Shown in pieces: positions 38,601 through 62,358 of a stretch of 64,000 nt of DNA (positions within the stretch are counted from its first letter, which is position 1; each line of letters opens with the position of its first letter). The notes beneath the pieces were generated by a model that did not search any database, was not told the origin of the DNA, and saw nothing but the letters and a program-made list of their open reading frames with translations. This stretch comes from Lingula anatina. Taxonomy: Eukaryota; Brachiopoda; Lingulata; Lingulida; Lingulidae. Location of the stretch: assembly GCF_001039355.2 (NCBI RefSeq), contig NW_019773947.1:218510-282509 (forward strand). The letters run 5' to 3'. The translations under genes and the position numbers were made by a program.

Positions 38601-39873
38601 GCAATGGCGGGCATATGCAAAGGGTGAGACAACTTCGAAACTGAAAACAATGGACTTCCCTGATGAATTGGAGACGTCATGCGTTATTACACTTAGACAC
38701 GACTGGGGAGACTTCTTTCATACACCGCCTCACTAATCATCAAGAAATGAGACCCTACCCAGAAGTCGGTTAAGATCGCCTAATTAAGTACTTTGCCTCA
38801 AAAACTGGAACCCAATAATTGATTTTAGCATAGAAAAACCAGACCACTTTGGTTGTCTGTATTAAAGATTAAGTATCAAGGATGTTTGGTGTCTAACATA
38901 TATTCTTACTCTCCTAATAGATATCCTGGGGTTTCATCTGAAAACATGTCACATTCCATTTAAAATAAAGAAATTAATACCCGTACCTAATGTGCCATTT
39001 ACACTCGAAGCAACCGTTCACCAGGTCCCAGGCAAGAGAAGAGAAGAGAGGAATACTCTTAAAACAGGTATTTCTGAGTTGATATAGTGTCATTAAATTA
39101 GTACTTAAAATTGTTTACATGTTAAAATGCCAATAAAATAAAATAAATATATGAATCACCTTTAAGAGTAAAAATGTAAGGATAAAAACGTTAGTCGCAT
39201 TTTTTTCGTATGCCAAAATACTATGTGCGATACATGTGCCTTTGATCCAGGGTATTTTTGATCGCATTTTTTCCTGTAAATCTCTATATGTTCTTGTCAA
39301 AGAGTGTGCCTGTGTGCGTACATTTATATGAATGTACATGCCTTAACTGGTGCAGTTTATTTCCCTAATTCAAACAATTTTAATATTTACATATAATTTT
39401 ATTTCTCCTCAACAATATGGGTGTGTCCTTATATATACAGGCACGTGGAAAATTTCGTGAAACATAACAAATGGCTTTTTTTCTATCTTTTAAAACAATT
39501 TAACTCAAGTAGCATGATTGTGTTAATAATGCCAGTTGTATTAGAAAATTGCTATTTTAGATTAAATCGTCAAAAAAAAAAAAAAACTTCACAAATGGTC
39601 ATCAATTTCTATCATGCTCGGTGCGACAAATAAGAATTTTTGATTTCTTCCAAAACTTTCTTACTCTAAACTCAAATGATATGCTGGGTATGTTATTAAC
39701 TCAAAAGAATGACATTTTGGCATATAGGTTTGGGAAAAATCATTATGAACTCTAAATGATATCTGTGCTGTTCATGAACTCTGTAAGAAGTAGCGTGAGA
39801 ATCCACCTGGCATGAGGTTAAAAATCTATTTAACCCCTAACAAAATAAGATAAGTGCCGTCTCTTTAACCTTT
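35652..39873. other. Intergenic region between the two cystine-knot genes
   Basis: About 4.2 kb, AT-rich, probably holding the 5' UTR and promoter of copy 1 and the 3' UTR of copy 2. A TTTATT-type repeat lies near 37231-37260. A stretch at about 37105-37145 resembles sequences near 47,660 and 47,790 and may be a dispersed repeat. No gene recognised. Confidence 0.45.
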
Positions 39874-40420
39874 CTATTGTCTTGACCACATTTTGCAAAC
39901 ACATCCCGTCGGGAGTCGGAATTTCTCGAAGGTAAAGGTCACACTTCCGGTGTTGTGGTTATAGCAGGAGTTGTGCTTCAGACAGAAAACCAAAATGGAG
40001 AACACACTGGTGGTGGTTACGCACTGGCCAGGGCACATCTTCACAGCATTGTGGCTGAAATAGAAAATTGAATTTTTTAAAGACACAGCTGAAGAATTAC
40101 CTTCTTCTGAGAAAAATGATTTCTGCCTAAGAATGACTCAGATCCCTTGTGTGATATTTACCACATTTACTTGAAACATTCCTTAATGCTGTACTTTTCA
40201 TTTACTATTTAAGCAAAAAAATATAACAAAGGCGCATTCATCAAAGAACTTTACTTACTCGCACTCAGCAACTGCAAACGTTTGATATTTTCCCAATGCC
40301 ACAAGCTGCACGGGTACAAATTTTTCCCCGTGAATGTTCTCTACAGTGTCCATTGGTTGGTATCGGCTACGGATTCTGGTCATAGAAAACAACAAAAGTG
40401 ATACCCAAATAAATTTTGAA

Positions 40421-40468
<48 letters not shown>

Positions 40469-41227
40469 GATGATGATGTGATTTACAAAGGATCGATAAC
40501 TAAAAAACCCTGATACATACTTAATCTATAACCATACAGAAATAAATTCACTGTGATTAAAGAAATTATGTCTTAATTTTACTTACGTCGGACAACAAGC
40601 ATCGCCGTCATTATTGATCCCGTATGGACTGTAGGGAATGAGGTTGGTCGCGATGCTCACTGCCCCGCCTGACGCACCGGATCGCACTCCATAGGATGGA
40701 GTTTTAATGGAATTGCGGCCACCTTGTGGGAAATTGTTATTGCCACTGACAAGGCCCTGGTTTTGGTACCCTAGGTAGGGGTCTCCACCTCGCACCAGGT
40801 TCCCAGGAACACCGAATTGTACCATTCCTCTGGATGTCATGTTTCTCATCCGGTTGATGATGTTGTTGCCGAGGGCCGGGTGAAAGCCTTTAGGGCCTTT
40901 TCCATACGACCTCAGCTCAACAGACTTAGTGTAGAGCTCGTTGATGTTGCGAATCACAGGCAGATCTCGCCCAAACGTGTCCTCGTCCTCTAATTTTGCT
41001 TCATTTTCAGATACAAAAAGTCCTAAATAGGCGTTAAGAACATTGGGAATCTTGGGACTTTGTGTCGGCGCTGGTGTCGTTGTTGTTGTTGGAGCTGGTT
41101 GTCTTAGAGGCAGCCGAAATCCTTGATAAGGTACAAAAGCGACTTTTTCAGAAAGTTGAGTCTGACTGGTTATATTGGCAACGAGTACACTTATCAGGAT
41201 GAGGATGGCTTGAGTCCTGTTATCCAT
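39874..41227 (-). CDS. Secreted Spätzle/neurotrophin-like cystine-knot ligand, copy 2
   Basis: Three coding exons join in frame (312 residues): 41227-40587, 40375-40259 and 40054-39874. The ATG at 41225-41227 is 7 nt after an acceptor (ATTATTTCAG) and starts a signal peptide (AILILISVLVA). The proregion has a Thr/Pro-rich linker (TTTTTPAPTQ) and a Gly/Asn-rich part. The C-terminal domain has the same nine Cys as copy 1: CCP, EC, CPGQC, FC, SC and GCVC, with YQTFAVAEC and FEKFRLPTGCVC. The middle exon is 117 nt in both copies and the intron phases match, so they arose by tandem duplication. No RxxR site as clear as in copy 1 is seen. Context and fold suggest an extracellular signal; receptor unknown. 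Confidence 0.72.
40427..40462. repeat. (GA)n microsatellite
   Basis: About 18 GA units followed by (GAT)4 in the first intron of cystine-knot gene copy 2. Confidence 0.95.
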
Positions 41228-44200
41228 TTTTGACTGAAATAATCCCCTCATACTTGTCAAAAACAAGAAAAAACGCGCATAGTTGAAGCGTTCTCCACGA
41301 AGCTCTTTGTCTCAAATGTGGGGACGTAGTTTTGAGCTTTCAATTAATTGAAGTGTGAAAGAAGGGCATTGTGTGTCTAGATCAAATCTCACACAGAAAA
41401 TTATAGTCGCAGGTGCATTTATACTGAAGACGATTGAGGCTTAATGACGCCTATGTATGCATACAGCCCGATATCAACGCACAGGATCTTGTCGGGTTAA
41501 AGGGACCTCTTTATTTATTGTATATTTCTGACATTCTGACGTGCTCGCTGTATTCTCTTTTTCAAGTAATCTGGTTAACCCAGGTTAAACATGGTTTTAA
41601 TGTGTTAAAGAGTCTTTATCTGCGTAATTGAAATTGCATCATCTGTTCTCTAATACTTATGTAGCACTCGGTAATTTATGCAAGTGGAATAAGGGTATAC
41701 CCACTGCGTATCTTCTTATGAAAAAAGAGCGGTGCATGTTAAGAAAATTACTGTTATTATGTTAAAAAAGAAAGTTTGCCAAGTGATGTCACCAACGTAA
41801 TTCACGCAAACTTCAATGTATCTTACTTCTTAGCGAAAGGACTGAATTCGATCGAAGTGACTTTTCTTCTCTCCTTACAGAGCACTTTTTATCTGCATAT
41901 ACGATGTCATTTGACATTTTACATGCAAAATTCATACCAAGAAGCAACTTCAAGCTACAAATAGCGTAGCGCTACAATGTCGGCGCGACGAGTTGTGTAA
42001 AAGAATGCTTCGAAAATGGTTTTGACTACAAAATCCATCACCTTTTACCCGCACGAAGTGAACAGTTTTATAAGCTATATAACCTACGAAGTGCCCACAT
42101 ATTTAAAGTACCAAAATTGAGAGCCCCAAGAACTTTTATTTCCTGGCCATTGTCAATTGTGAAATTTTGTGATTTTACTAACTACATCCAAAAATTCAAT
42201 TCTACTACAATTCTTAAAAAGTTATTGAAATATTTCTAAATGTATTTTAGAAAATGTTTTAATGTCACATATGTATTTCTTAGAATCACCATAATTAGTA
42301 TAGTTATATATGTACCACCCAACTTTTGGCAGCAAATAAATATTATAATTTTCAGTATTTTGCTCTATCGCGCTTTGTGTTCGCACCATATTCGATTGAA
42401 TCGAAATCAAAATCTAATATGAGTGCTGGCGAAAAGAAATAAGACAAGAGTGATTTGAACAATTTTCAAAGAGAATGTTCGACTTTCGGAATGCAGTTGT
42501 GTGGACGGTGAACTACAAAGGCATGAAAATGACTTAAATTATTTGTTTACCAAGCGGTCATCGCTCAAACTAAACGATCTTCAGTTTAACCAAGGAGTTA
42601 TAACAGAAGGAGATTACACGCAAGCCTCTCTATTGTCCGATGTCTGTTACGGTGGGCGGAGCTAGCTACGGGGGGCCNACAGCCTAGACCCAAGAAGAAA
42701 GAATGAGCAACTACACATGTATATTGTACTATGTCTATTCTTTTTATTCATACAAGGCTATTAGCGACAGTGCCCCTAAATTAACCCCGAATTGCGGGCT
42801 GGATGGGAATGTGATAGTGCTGTTGATCCAGTGGACAACTCCACTCAGCTGCCGCATCGGGACTGGACGGATTGACCCTACAACATTCTCCATAGACCTT
42901 TCTGGGTATGAAAGCACAGTCATGGAATCACGAGTTCTGTGACGCGTGAGCGGGAATTTTTTTTTTCTGTTTCAGCTTGTTGGCACAGGCAAGAGGAATG
43001 TCCTGCTTTCAGAGCCAAACTGTTAAGTACCCAAGTTTTTTTTCGCCAACAATCTTAGTTCGTTATAGGAAGTAAGAGGGATTTCCTTCTGTGGTGCTAA
43101 CGTCTACTTAGCCTTAAACAGTTTGCTGAATACAAGTTGCTGAATAACGACGATACATTTGTTTGATGGTACATCTGGCTGTCGTATACATTGAAGTTGC
43201 GCCTTATCAGCAATTTTATCTATCAATATTGTATCTCGGTAAAATACTTGTATGCTAAGGTGTCATGTCACGTAGGCAATCAAGACCCCAAAAAAATAAA
43301 TTTCTCTAGTGAATGACATAAGATTTGAACCAGTATGCAACGCGCATCACTTCAATTGTTGAGAAATATGAATTATCAAACTATGGTCCAAAATCTATCT
43401 ATAAAATACTATTGAAGTTGAAAACGGAAACGATGGTAACGCACAATAACCCGATTTCTTCACCCATCAAAATTTGCAATGAAGAACAATTTTTGTATTT
43501 CTCTGTGTAATCCGTTAATGATCCCTGAGATGAAAAAAAAAAACAATATTATTCTGATAACTTTATTTTCCATGATGTACAGCGGCAAAACAGACTGGTA
43601 TGTCTATGTCCCAGTATTAAGCGCTTTTTGAGAGTTATGTTCGGTTAAGAATTAAAAAGTTTAAAATGCACAGCAATGTTTGTTTCAATAAGACAAATCC
43701 ATCCCCTTTCACCTGAAAGCACCCCCATTGAAATCCAACACATACAGTCTGTAGAAATATTTTGGCAGACTTTCAAAGACGATAAGCCATTAATGTTGTA
43801 ACCCAGTAGTGTGGACGTGCACTTATCGTTTTTCTCGATGTTCATAACCAATGTAGCACAATTATTTTTTCAATATTGGATTCTTTTCTGAATATAAGGA
43901 ACAAAATGATCGATACTTTCGACTTTTTATTTGCACTTCATAATGATAATTATTATTATAATTATAATAATTACATTGTATACAGTGATTCACAAACGCT
44001 GCCATTGCGTAATCCATGATATCTGCCAAATAGACTTTCAGGAAAAATTAAATCAATGAATAATGGATGATCGCATTCTGCGAATCATTTGAACGTGGTA
44101 ATGGTGGGTTTCCATTAATTTGAGCCCAACAGACGTGGAATGATTGTAGGCAAATGGTTTAATACACCATGATTCAAAGGCTGATGAGGTCGTTCCATCG

Positions 44201-44579
44201 ACAATTGTTTTATGATTGCAAAAACAGCCTATATTATCAAAGTAAATGCAGTTTCCCTGGAGAGAAAAAATAAATTGCATTTTACATACCATGATGCAAT
44301 GCTATGTAATCGAGGAACAGACATATGTTAGCAATGATCAGAGTCGAACTTAACGCTCGAGAGCGATTCGGCATTCTCCTAGTACACGTACTCTGTGCAG
44401 TTTTGCGTGATACCTTCGCGTTCCGACATCAATAATAAATGGGACATGCACTTATCCACTTTAACTGGACCTTTCAGTCTATCACATTGGCCTTGTGGTC
44501 AGGCCAGTGAGTTCAATGTTCATGTCTATTACTCTTGGGGCCGGTGCTTCTTCGCATGCCAGGCTCCCCTTATTACTTT

Positions 44580-45120
44580 AATTGTATAATCTAATGCGGG
44601 TTTTGGGCAAGTGATTGGATAGTCTTTAAATGAAACGCAAAAATCTGACAAGAATAAGATCAGAAATATTCAATATCATCCTTAAAATCGACATGAAGTA
44701 TTCCCAAATTCCTTTTGAAACTATGTCTATTTCAGTATCAATCTCATAGATGCAGCTGAAAAAGACCAACATCCAATAACAGTTCAATTCACGTCACACT
44801 GAAGCCCCACTGAAATCAGCTTCTTGACACAGATAAATGGGTACATAAAGAAATGATTTGGATTTCACTGTATAATCTGATTGGTTCGGGGAATTTCATA
44901 TGATATTCTTCAAGCATAACGCAAGCATCTGACAAGAATTAACTAGGAAATATTTAATAGAACCGATATGAAGTAAGAAGTGAATTCCCTAATTCCTTGT
45001 TTAATGATTTTTTAAAATATCAGTCTTAACACCAAGCTGAATAAGACCATCATACAATTCACTTGTCATGTCTGTCGCTTCTTGGCGCAGATAAATAGGC
45101 ATATATAGATGCAGAAATGT
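44580..45120. repeat. Diverged tandem pair (~250-290-bp units)
   Basis: Unit 1 (about 44580-44868) and unit 2 (about 44869-45120) share an ordered series of blocks: TGTATAATCT, ATCTGACAAGAAT, GAAATATT, GATATGAAGTA / GACATGAAGTA, CAGATAAAT and AGAAATG. Similarity is patchy, so this is an old duplication. No coding content. Confidence 0.5.
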
Positions 45121-48100
45121 TATAGATACTACTATCCACTCAAATGAATAGCATTTTGATTTCCCTTAGCTTAGTTCGATTCTTTTTTTTTTAAGACGGT
45201 GATTGCACAAAGACCAATTGAAAAGATCTAAGAAGAGAATGCTATCGTGCTGAAATCACGTAAGCCAAGCAGGGAGGTCGATAGAGCCTAGGAGGGATTT
45301 CTACTTGTCATCTCTTTTTTAATTTGATTGTCTATTACATAGTTGTTACATGGGCCAAGGGTATTGACTCTTTGCATTTGTGCTTTATCTGTAGCAATGG
45401 GAGTGTAATCTAAAACATACAAGAGGTGTTCTTGGTTTATTTATTCATTGTAATTATAAACGTGCACATCAAATGCTAACCTAATACTGTTTCTTTATCG
45501 TTAACGCTGTGTTTATCTCTCGACGGTTTAAAAAATAGTTTCAAGTTTTCCTATAATATTTTAATAAAGAAGAAACCATTTTAGCAAAATTTGTTTTGAA
45601 AATTCACTGTTATCCATACGAACAGTAAGAAAAAGACTGGTAAGAACTCGTCATTGTGACACGTTTTAGATTAAAGGCCAATAGTAGGTTCTTAATTTCC
45701 GACGCAGCAGATAAAAGGTTCAATAAGGACCAATACCCGATATTGTGCGCCATTGATTTCAGGAACGTATTGTGATGCCATCAAAAGTTTGGTCCTGGCA
45801 AAGAGGCAAGGGAATCAAATATAGCAATGACAGTCTTTGAAAGCTTTGACATTTTTGTATCTCGGTCTTTACGGGCACCAATGTTCAGTTCATTTACAGA
45901 TGGAGTCTTCTAAAAACTATATAAATCGACACCGTCTATTAAATTTCCGGATAATGCATGTCCATGTTTAATGAGCAATCAATATCCGCCCTTTTTTTTC
46001 CAAATGTGCTCTGAATCATTGTATGCTTAACTTGGTAGCTTAACTTGAATTATAAAAATACAACAAGCAAAATGAGTGGCCCCTTCATACCATTGATTAT
46101 ATCTCAAACATTAGCTTGTTAGGAAAAGATCGGTAAAACAAAGAATAAAAAGGGAATGTATTTCTTAATATGGCGATATTTGCAAGCGTAATAGCATAGT
46201 TTGTAAACGAGACAGAAAAGGGGATGTCGTTGAATCTATTGAAATGGCCCATGGCCTCGTATCATATATACGTAGCAATGTCATTCTATAGCTAAATTTC
46301 ACCAGTATAAAAACGATACCACCACCACCACCACCAGCAACGACGTTTAAAATTAGCCGCAACAATTTGACTTTTGCTCCTTGAGTCGATGCATCAGTCG
46401 AATGTACGTACAGGTTTCACACGCAGTCTTTCAAGCATCACACCCCTAGCAGTTTCTCACACCTGCATGTCATTTTATTGGATAAAAAGCGACCGACTGC
46501 CCTTAATGAGAAGAAGATCTTTTGCACAAACACATTTAGGTCATTAGTTTCTCGTGAACACTGCACGGCATTCATTGCTCTTTGAGTGATCTTGTTATTT
46601 TTGGAGTTGTTTTTACTTTTCAGCAACAAGTGCGAAACAAATCACCATCCTGAAATGTATTTTCAAATAAGTGAGTTTTAAGACATAAGAAAAAAGAGCC
46701 TCTGTTGTATTAAACGTTTTCAGTTAATAAGTACCCACCAACCATCACTATGATTGGCTCGATCACACATTTTAATTAAAGCTAAAATAAGCTATGGGGT
46801 GTGTTTCTTCTAGTACCTTTTATTTAATCCAACTAAATTTTCAAAAACTATATCTTTTCAACAATAGAAATATTTCCACTACTAAAAGAAAATGCTTTTA
46901 AAGAACAGAATGTTTAACAAGGAATGAGATTTAACAAAACAATAATCTGTTGACTGTCCCTAATTGTTTATTTGCCTTGAATTCTAATATTTGATTTATG
47001 ATATCAGGTCATTAAAAACACTTATCATCTACTCTTGTCTTTAAACACTTATCATCTACTCTTGAGCAACGCTTAGGACATGTAACATCAGAGGCATAAC
47101 GGACTGTTCAGAGAAAGAATCCATAGAAAGATTTAAGAAATTGACCGCACCGCATATTGTTTGCCAACTTCAGGACATTAGATCGATATTCCAAGATGTT
47201 CACTGGCCGTTCAAGCAGTCCAGGTTCTCTCCAAGGGAATTTCTCAAATATATGGAATTAATTGGGCAGTCATAAAACAAGGCCTGTAACCCAATAGCAG
47301 GGACTACTTCACCTTGATAGTTTTCAATCATTGTCTGCATATCTTGCCAGGGGACAAAACTAGTAGTCTGAGTACAGTTAAAAATTGCGGTGAAAAAGTC
47401 CCAATGCAACGTCTGAATTGCTCAAAATAGTCGATTATAGAGACACAGCTTATATGTAGGCAACAATGTGTCATCTTGGGTAAAATGGGTCATGGGTATA
47501 ATCCCGTTGTAGGGATAAGCAAACAAATGTGATGCACAGATGCATTAATGCCTAAATGGTTCATTCTGATTATGCACTTTGTCGTTCTCTCGAAAATTTA
47601 TTTCAATCTGAGGTTGGGATCACAATGGGACTATCGCAGTAGGTAGTTCGAACTAACTCAGCGGAAACTCGTGCTGAATGCAATCAGATTAAAATGTTTA
47701 CATGACTCCCCGGGCGTTGGGAAGAATTAAGAAAATTGGTGATTGTACGAGTACGAGTACGATGTAAACAAAATGAGGCGTTTCAATCTGTTAACTTGCT
47801 TGCATTCAGCGAGAGTCCCAGTGGAGTCTAGCACGATAGTTTCATTGTGAGCGCACCCGTAGTCAAATGAAGAGCAGGGCCCGTCTGCTTAAACATTATT
47901 TGCGGTCCCATAGCTTTATTTCCCATTTTGGTCCTGAATACCCTTAAAAGGGGGAATATATATCAAACTGATGGAATATTGTCATGCATATTGTATAATT
48001 CATCTTTTCAATTTCCACACGAACTTCCGACAGCATTCCTTAGTGAAAGCTTTAAATACGACACTCGGCACTTCGTCAATACACATTAATGTTGCGATAT

Positions 48101-49176
48101 CGTGTGTAGTGACCAGTCTCGTGAGACCTACCCACTGTACTGTACCACTGTCCAACAAATGAGACAGGTACTGCCTCCCCCGTTCTTTAACATGCGACCT
48201 TAGAGCAAAAAATCAATTCCACATCAATGATTTAATGTTATTTCAACGTATCCTGGGGATTTTAAGAAAACTCCATGTCACTCTTGTATCACAAAAGTGA
48301 TCGTGACAGACTGGGTACTGAGTTGATAGCTACTTTTACTTATATATCATCTAGCATAGCATTTCAGATATGTAATTATGGACAGCAATATTGAAAATAA
48401 TGGAAATAAGCAAATTGATAATCCCATACGTGAGTGGCCTTTAATAAAGCGGTGTAAGTTTGTAAAGAACATGATATGTAAGTAATTGTTATGAAAGACT
48501 TACTTCTGATTTCATCAATAAAAAGGAAAAAGCCTTTGTTTGATGGAACAGCATAAATAGGGGCTAAATAAAAAACTTAAAACCAAACACTGGCACCGGA
48601 TTGCAGTTCACACCCTAGTCGTCAACCATGCCAATGTTCATGACAAAATCTTTCAAAGTTACTAAGTTACGTTGGAAACCAATTACTATCTCACACCAAT
48701 TGACGAAGGAGCAAAACTGAAGATTAATGCCCGTGGGGTGGCGAATAAATCAAGGGACTTGTGCTCTTAAAGTGTTTATTTCTATTGCACTAATTTAAAG
48801 AGAAGTATTATACATAAAAACTGGAGAAGAAGTTATTTAGCCAAATGAAGACCACCATAACGTATCGAAACCCCTTAAAGATTTTTTTTTTGATTTCTTA
48901 AAAAAAAATTATCTAAACTTGACTGCTTACCAAATGATGTTTATTCCTGCCCGACTGGATGGCATTTGTTAGGACGAATGTTTGCAGCCGGTATATGATG
49001 CACGATGGCAGGAAATCATGACAATCTTATTACACTGGTAATGGATCTTTGATGACGTATATGTATTTTGTATAATGCGGATGTATTAAGAATAATGAAG
49101 TAATGCACTTATTTTGATATCAGTCATAAAGCGTGACTGCGCAATAGGAATAGTCTTATCAGGAATCCTTTATTGG

Positions 49177-49206
49177 CGGCGGGGGGGGGGGGGGGGGGGG
49201 GGGGGG
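49177..49206. repeat. Poly-G tract
   Basis: An almost pure G run of about 30 bases that could form a G-quadruplex. Its exact length is unreliable in any assembly. Confidence 0.9.
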
Positions 49207-50375
49207 TGGGTATAAACTGCATATTTACGAGAAAACAAAGCACTTACAAGACCAAACACTACAACGTATAATGTTATAATTCCAATTAAAAGTCTAATGT
49301 TGATAGATTAAAAAAATAATAAAAATAATAATAATAAAAAACAATTGAAGAATGTTCAAAATGAAATGCAGGGTCAGTGGAGTGAGTGGGACCCTGAGGC
49401 GGGATCAGCATATAAGATGTTTCCTGTCTGCCAAATTCTCAGAGACGTGTGTTGTGTTAGTTTCCAGGGCGGGTTAGTCAGCCCGGTCAGGTAGGTCACA
49501 CAATCTGTTTTAACTTTCCATCTTGGCGGGGTTTGGTCATCTGCGAGTTTTAAGGCACTTCTTTTTTTCAAAATAACTTATTAGCTCGGGAGTGAGTGAT
49601 ATATTAGGGCAGATGTTTTCATCTGCATCTTTCTCTGTAATGTCTTGCCTCTGCTTTGTGGGTAGTCGTTAAAATGGAGAAGCCGTTTTTCGGCAACAGT
49701 TTTAAGATTATATATCGATACCATCAATATTTTTAGAGTCAGGCACACGTTTTTATTTATTTTGATTAAATGAATAATAAGGACATGTTACCATTTACAT
49801 TAAACCCAAACAAAAAAGTCCTTAAAATTGGTTCCTAAGAACTGCATTTTATTCAGATCTACTCCGAAAGGTTTACAGAACTGACCACTGCACAACTACA
49901 TTAACCTTACATGTAATAAGTCTCAACGATGAAGCAAGCAATATTTTTTGCCAATAATGAATTCAATAAGGGAGAAATCATGACCGTCACGAGAAATTTA
50001 TCTAGAGTATTGGCCGATATGCGTGCATGTTAAACTACGGAAATATTAATGTCTTATGAAAGGTCTATTATCTTACAGAAAACAGCAAAATAAAGTCTCA
50101 GTGGAAATAGAAAGTACATGCAGATTGATGGATAGCTTGGGAAAAGATCGAAAGTTTGACGGATAAATGTTTTAATCAATTTATTTCGGAGGTTGCAACG
50201 ACGCTTTGTAAAAAGCATTAGGACACTGCTGATTAGTAGAAAAGAGCAAAATAAGAAAAAAGTGGTAGGGCTGACTCTTAAATAAATGGGGAATACTTGG
50301 CAAAATATTATGCTTATTTTGGGTTTCCGATGAGATGCCCTCTATGAATATATCCACGGACTTTTGGATTAAATA

Positions 50376-50524
50376 GGGCCCCGTAACTCGAAAGCATCGC
50401 GTATGGCGAATAGCGATTTCACATAGAGGCTACAATGTATTATATGGGGCGAGTATGGGCGAATTATGGAATCGAGACGCTTGCGCTCGGTCGCAATGCG
50501 CGATGCTTTCGAGTTACTGGGCCC
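50376..50524. mobile_element. 149-bp MITE with ~33-bp inverted ends
   Basis: The left end reads GGGCCCCGTAACTCGAAAGC then ATCGCG; the right end, complemented, reads GGGCCCAGTAACTCGAAAGC then ATCGCG. Mismatches over about 33 bp are few. The interior is unrelated unique sequence with no frame. No clear target duplication, so the family is unassigned. Confidence 0.7.
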
Positions 50525-50638
50525 AGGTTCCACTGCACCTACTGTAAAATAAGGTGCATCATGACGTCCTGACAGAAAGGCTGTACATATAAAGACTAAA
50601 TACGGAGTAAATCCTGGTCCATCTGTTCTGGAATGAGA

Positions 50639-50672
<34 letters not shown>

Positions 50673-52775
50673 TTCATTTGACTTTCACGTTACAAAAGTT
50701 TATTCCAAACTTGGACAATAATTCTCAGAGCCATAATTGAGCCATACGGATTGACTGTATGGAGTGCAAAATCTTGTACTTCCTTGCACAAGCGCAGGTC
50801 CTGAATTGGTTATTGAATATGAATAAGAAAGTGGTTTAAGAAATGGAGGCATATTAGATTTTTACTATATTGAATTTGACGTGGACAGAGGGTTTGTTTT
50901 CTCTCGGTACGAAATCAATAAGGCGATTGAGTTGCAAATGCCACGGGAGATTCATCACATTCCTGCGAGGTAACGGTACAAGGCACTTACTTTACAAAAA
51001 TATGGTTAAAACATCTTCTTACAAAAGTTCTTAAATTGAGAGAAGATGAAGATTTTAGGAAGACAACTTAAGCCAAAGGACGAGAGATATAAGTCAGGTT
51101 TGAGGTTGTCGAATCTTTTCATCAAGGTTACTTTGAGAAAAGTTTATCAAGTCAAATGTCATATGAGGATGTCTATTTGAATTTTCCAAAAAACTAATGG
51201 GGTTTCTTATTAAAGCAAATGGAATCGATTTTCGAGTTACCGATTAGATTGGATGACATGAAGCAATTAGACCGCACGAGAACACTCTAAGTGGATACAT
51301 GATACGTTAAAGTTCGGCTGTCTCCGAGCTTAAACAGGAATAGTCTGTATGCAACTTGAGATGCAAGATAGAAGATGAAATGCATTTTTACCTCAGTGCA
51401 CTGGATACATAGAAAGGATTGACAAGATCGACATTTACATAAAGGGAACGCTTTAGTTGAAAACTTTTATCAGAAAAATTAAACCAACTGACGAAATCAC
51501 AATATCACTGTACATGTATATATATTATAAGACAAGAACGATTGTACAACACATAAATTGGCATTGAATCCTGAAGGGCTGGATTTTTTAATACACTGTA
51601 ACATCTAAACTATAGTATATAAATGAATGAATGAATAATCTGTCTAGTACATGTATCTACAATGGGCTCTTGAGCTATTGTGCATGATTACAGAATAACA
51701 ACTAGTAATATATATATTCAAACTGTAAGTGTTACAAGAGAGTAAATGATTCGAAAAACTTCCAACACTTGCTTTTCTTTGTTTTCTTACTTTTCCATTC
51801 TTCCAATAGAAAATCTTGACTAGATATAAAATAAATCGCTTGTTGCATTTTCTAGTCAGAGTTGCTCTTCTCAAATAAGTTGAGCACTGCCTTTTTCCCG
51901 GACAACGGACTCAAACGTTTTAACTTTCATGCAGCACATGTTCACGCACTCACACGTGACAGGAAACGCACTTGAATACACATCCGTACACAGGCACGTT
52001 TGTCTGAGAGTTTGTTTACTTTCGCATCTATTCATAAATGCTTTGCAGATGTACTTGATTACAAACCCAATACTAAGAGGCGGAAGGCTAACATTCTAGT
52101 AGCTCTTTTTAGTTGGCTCCCATCCATACCTTGTGGCTAGTAATGATAAGTGAATAGAAAGCATCAAAATAAACCGAATGTTGATTTTAACTTTAGGACC
52201 ACAATTTTGGTCTATTTCAATCCAGAATTTAGGCGCAGAAGTCTACAAGAATAAAGTAGACATCGGTCTTTAACAAGCCATTCGTCACGTTTCACAAAAC
52301 CGGACCAATATTATTCTCCAAAAGAATCTCTACTGATTTACGCTGGGTCAGAGTACATTAAAAGAAACTTTAAAGTCTTAAAATAGGACTTTCGACATAA
52401 GTTTCTCTGTGAAACCGGTCCCTACGTTACTTAAGAGGCTATCAGTCGAAAGCTAAAACAGGTGCGTGACATACTAGTTGTAAAGGTGAAACAGCCACGT
52501 AGTTTCCAGAGAAATGGAGGAAATTATCAAAAGGTGGTACTTCAGCTAAAATAAAACAAAACTTACTGTTTTCCTCTGACTTTGTCATATCTCAGAGTTG
52601 AAAAACAAAATGAAACCTGAAAGATTGGGTTAAATGGGTTAATTCTTTGCAATACAACCGTTAATACGGGTCAAAAGCAACCAATTTCACTTTCACGCAA
52701 ATTTCCAATTTCGAATTGTCTAGCACATGGTTTCAAATCAACAAAACAATTCCCTTTGACCAGAGATCAGTTGTG

Positions 52776-62358
<9,583 letters not shown>

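Larger units (their letters stand above)
41235..52775. other. Long intergenic region, no gene recognised
   Basis: About 11.5 kb without a convincing exon. Visible contents: one ambiguous base (N) at 42,678; a diverged tandem pair at 44,580-45,120; a duplicated AACACTTATCATCTACTCTT block near 47,020-47,064; a possible palindromic repeat at 47,640-47,850; a G run at 49,177-49,206; a MITE at 50,376-50,524; and (CA)n at 50,642-50,671. The part nearest 52,775 is probably the TRH-receptor 3' UTR. Open frames here have no domain. Confidence 0.5.

Noticed and set aside
44335-44400. tRNA-like T-loop (GTTCGACTC on the minus strand)
   Set aside because: The flanking bases do not form a T stem, and no anticodon or acceptor stem can be drawn. 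No tRNA gene was found in the window.
43321-52700. Several 60-100-codon frames in the long intergenic region
   Set aside because: Their composition matches the AT-rich background, there is no convincing splice context, and no recognisable domains are present.
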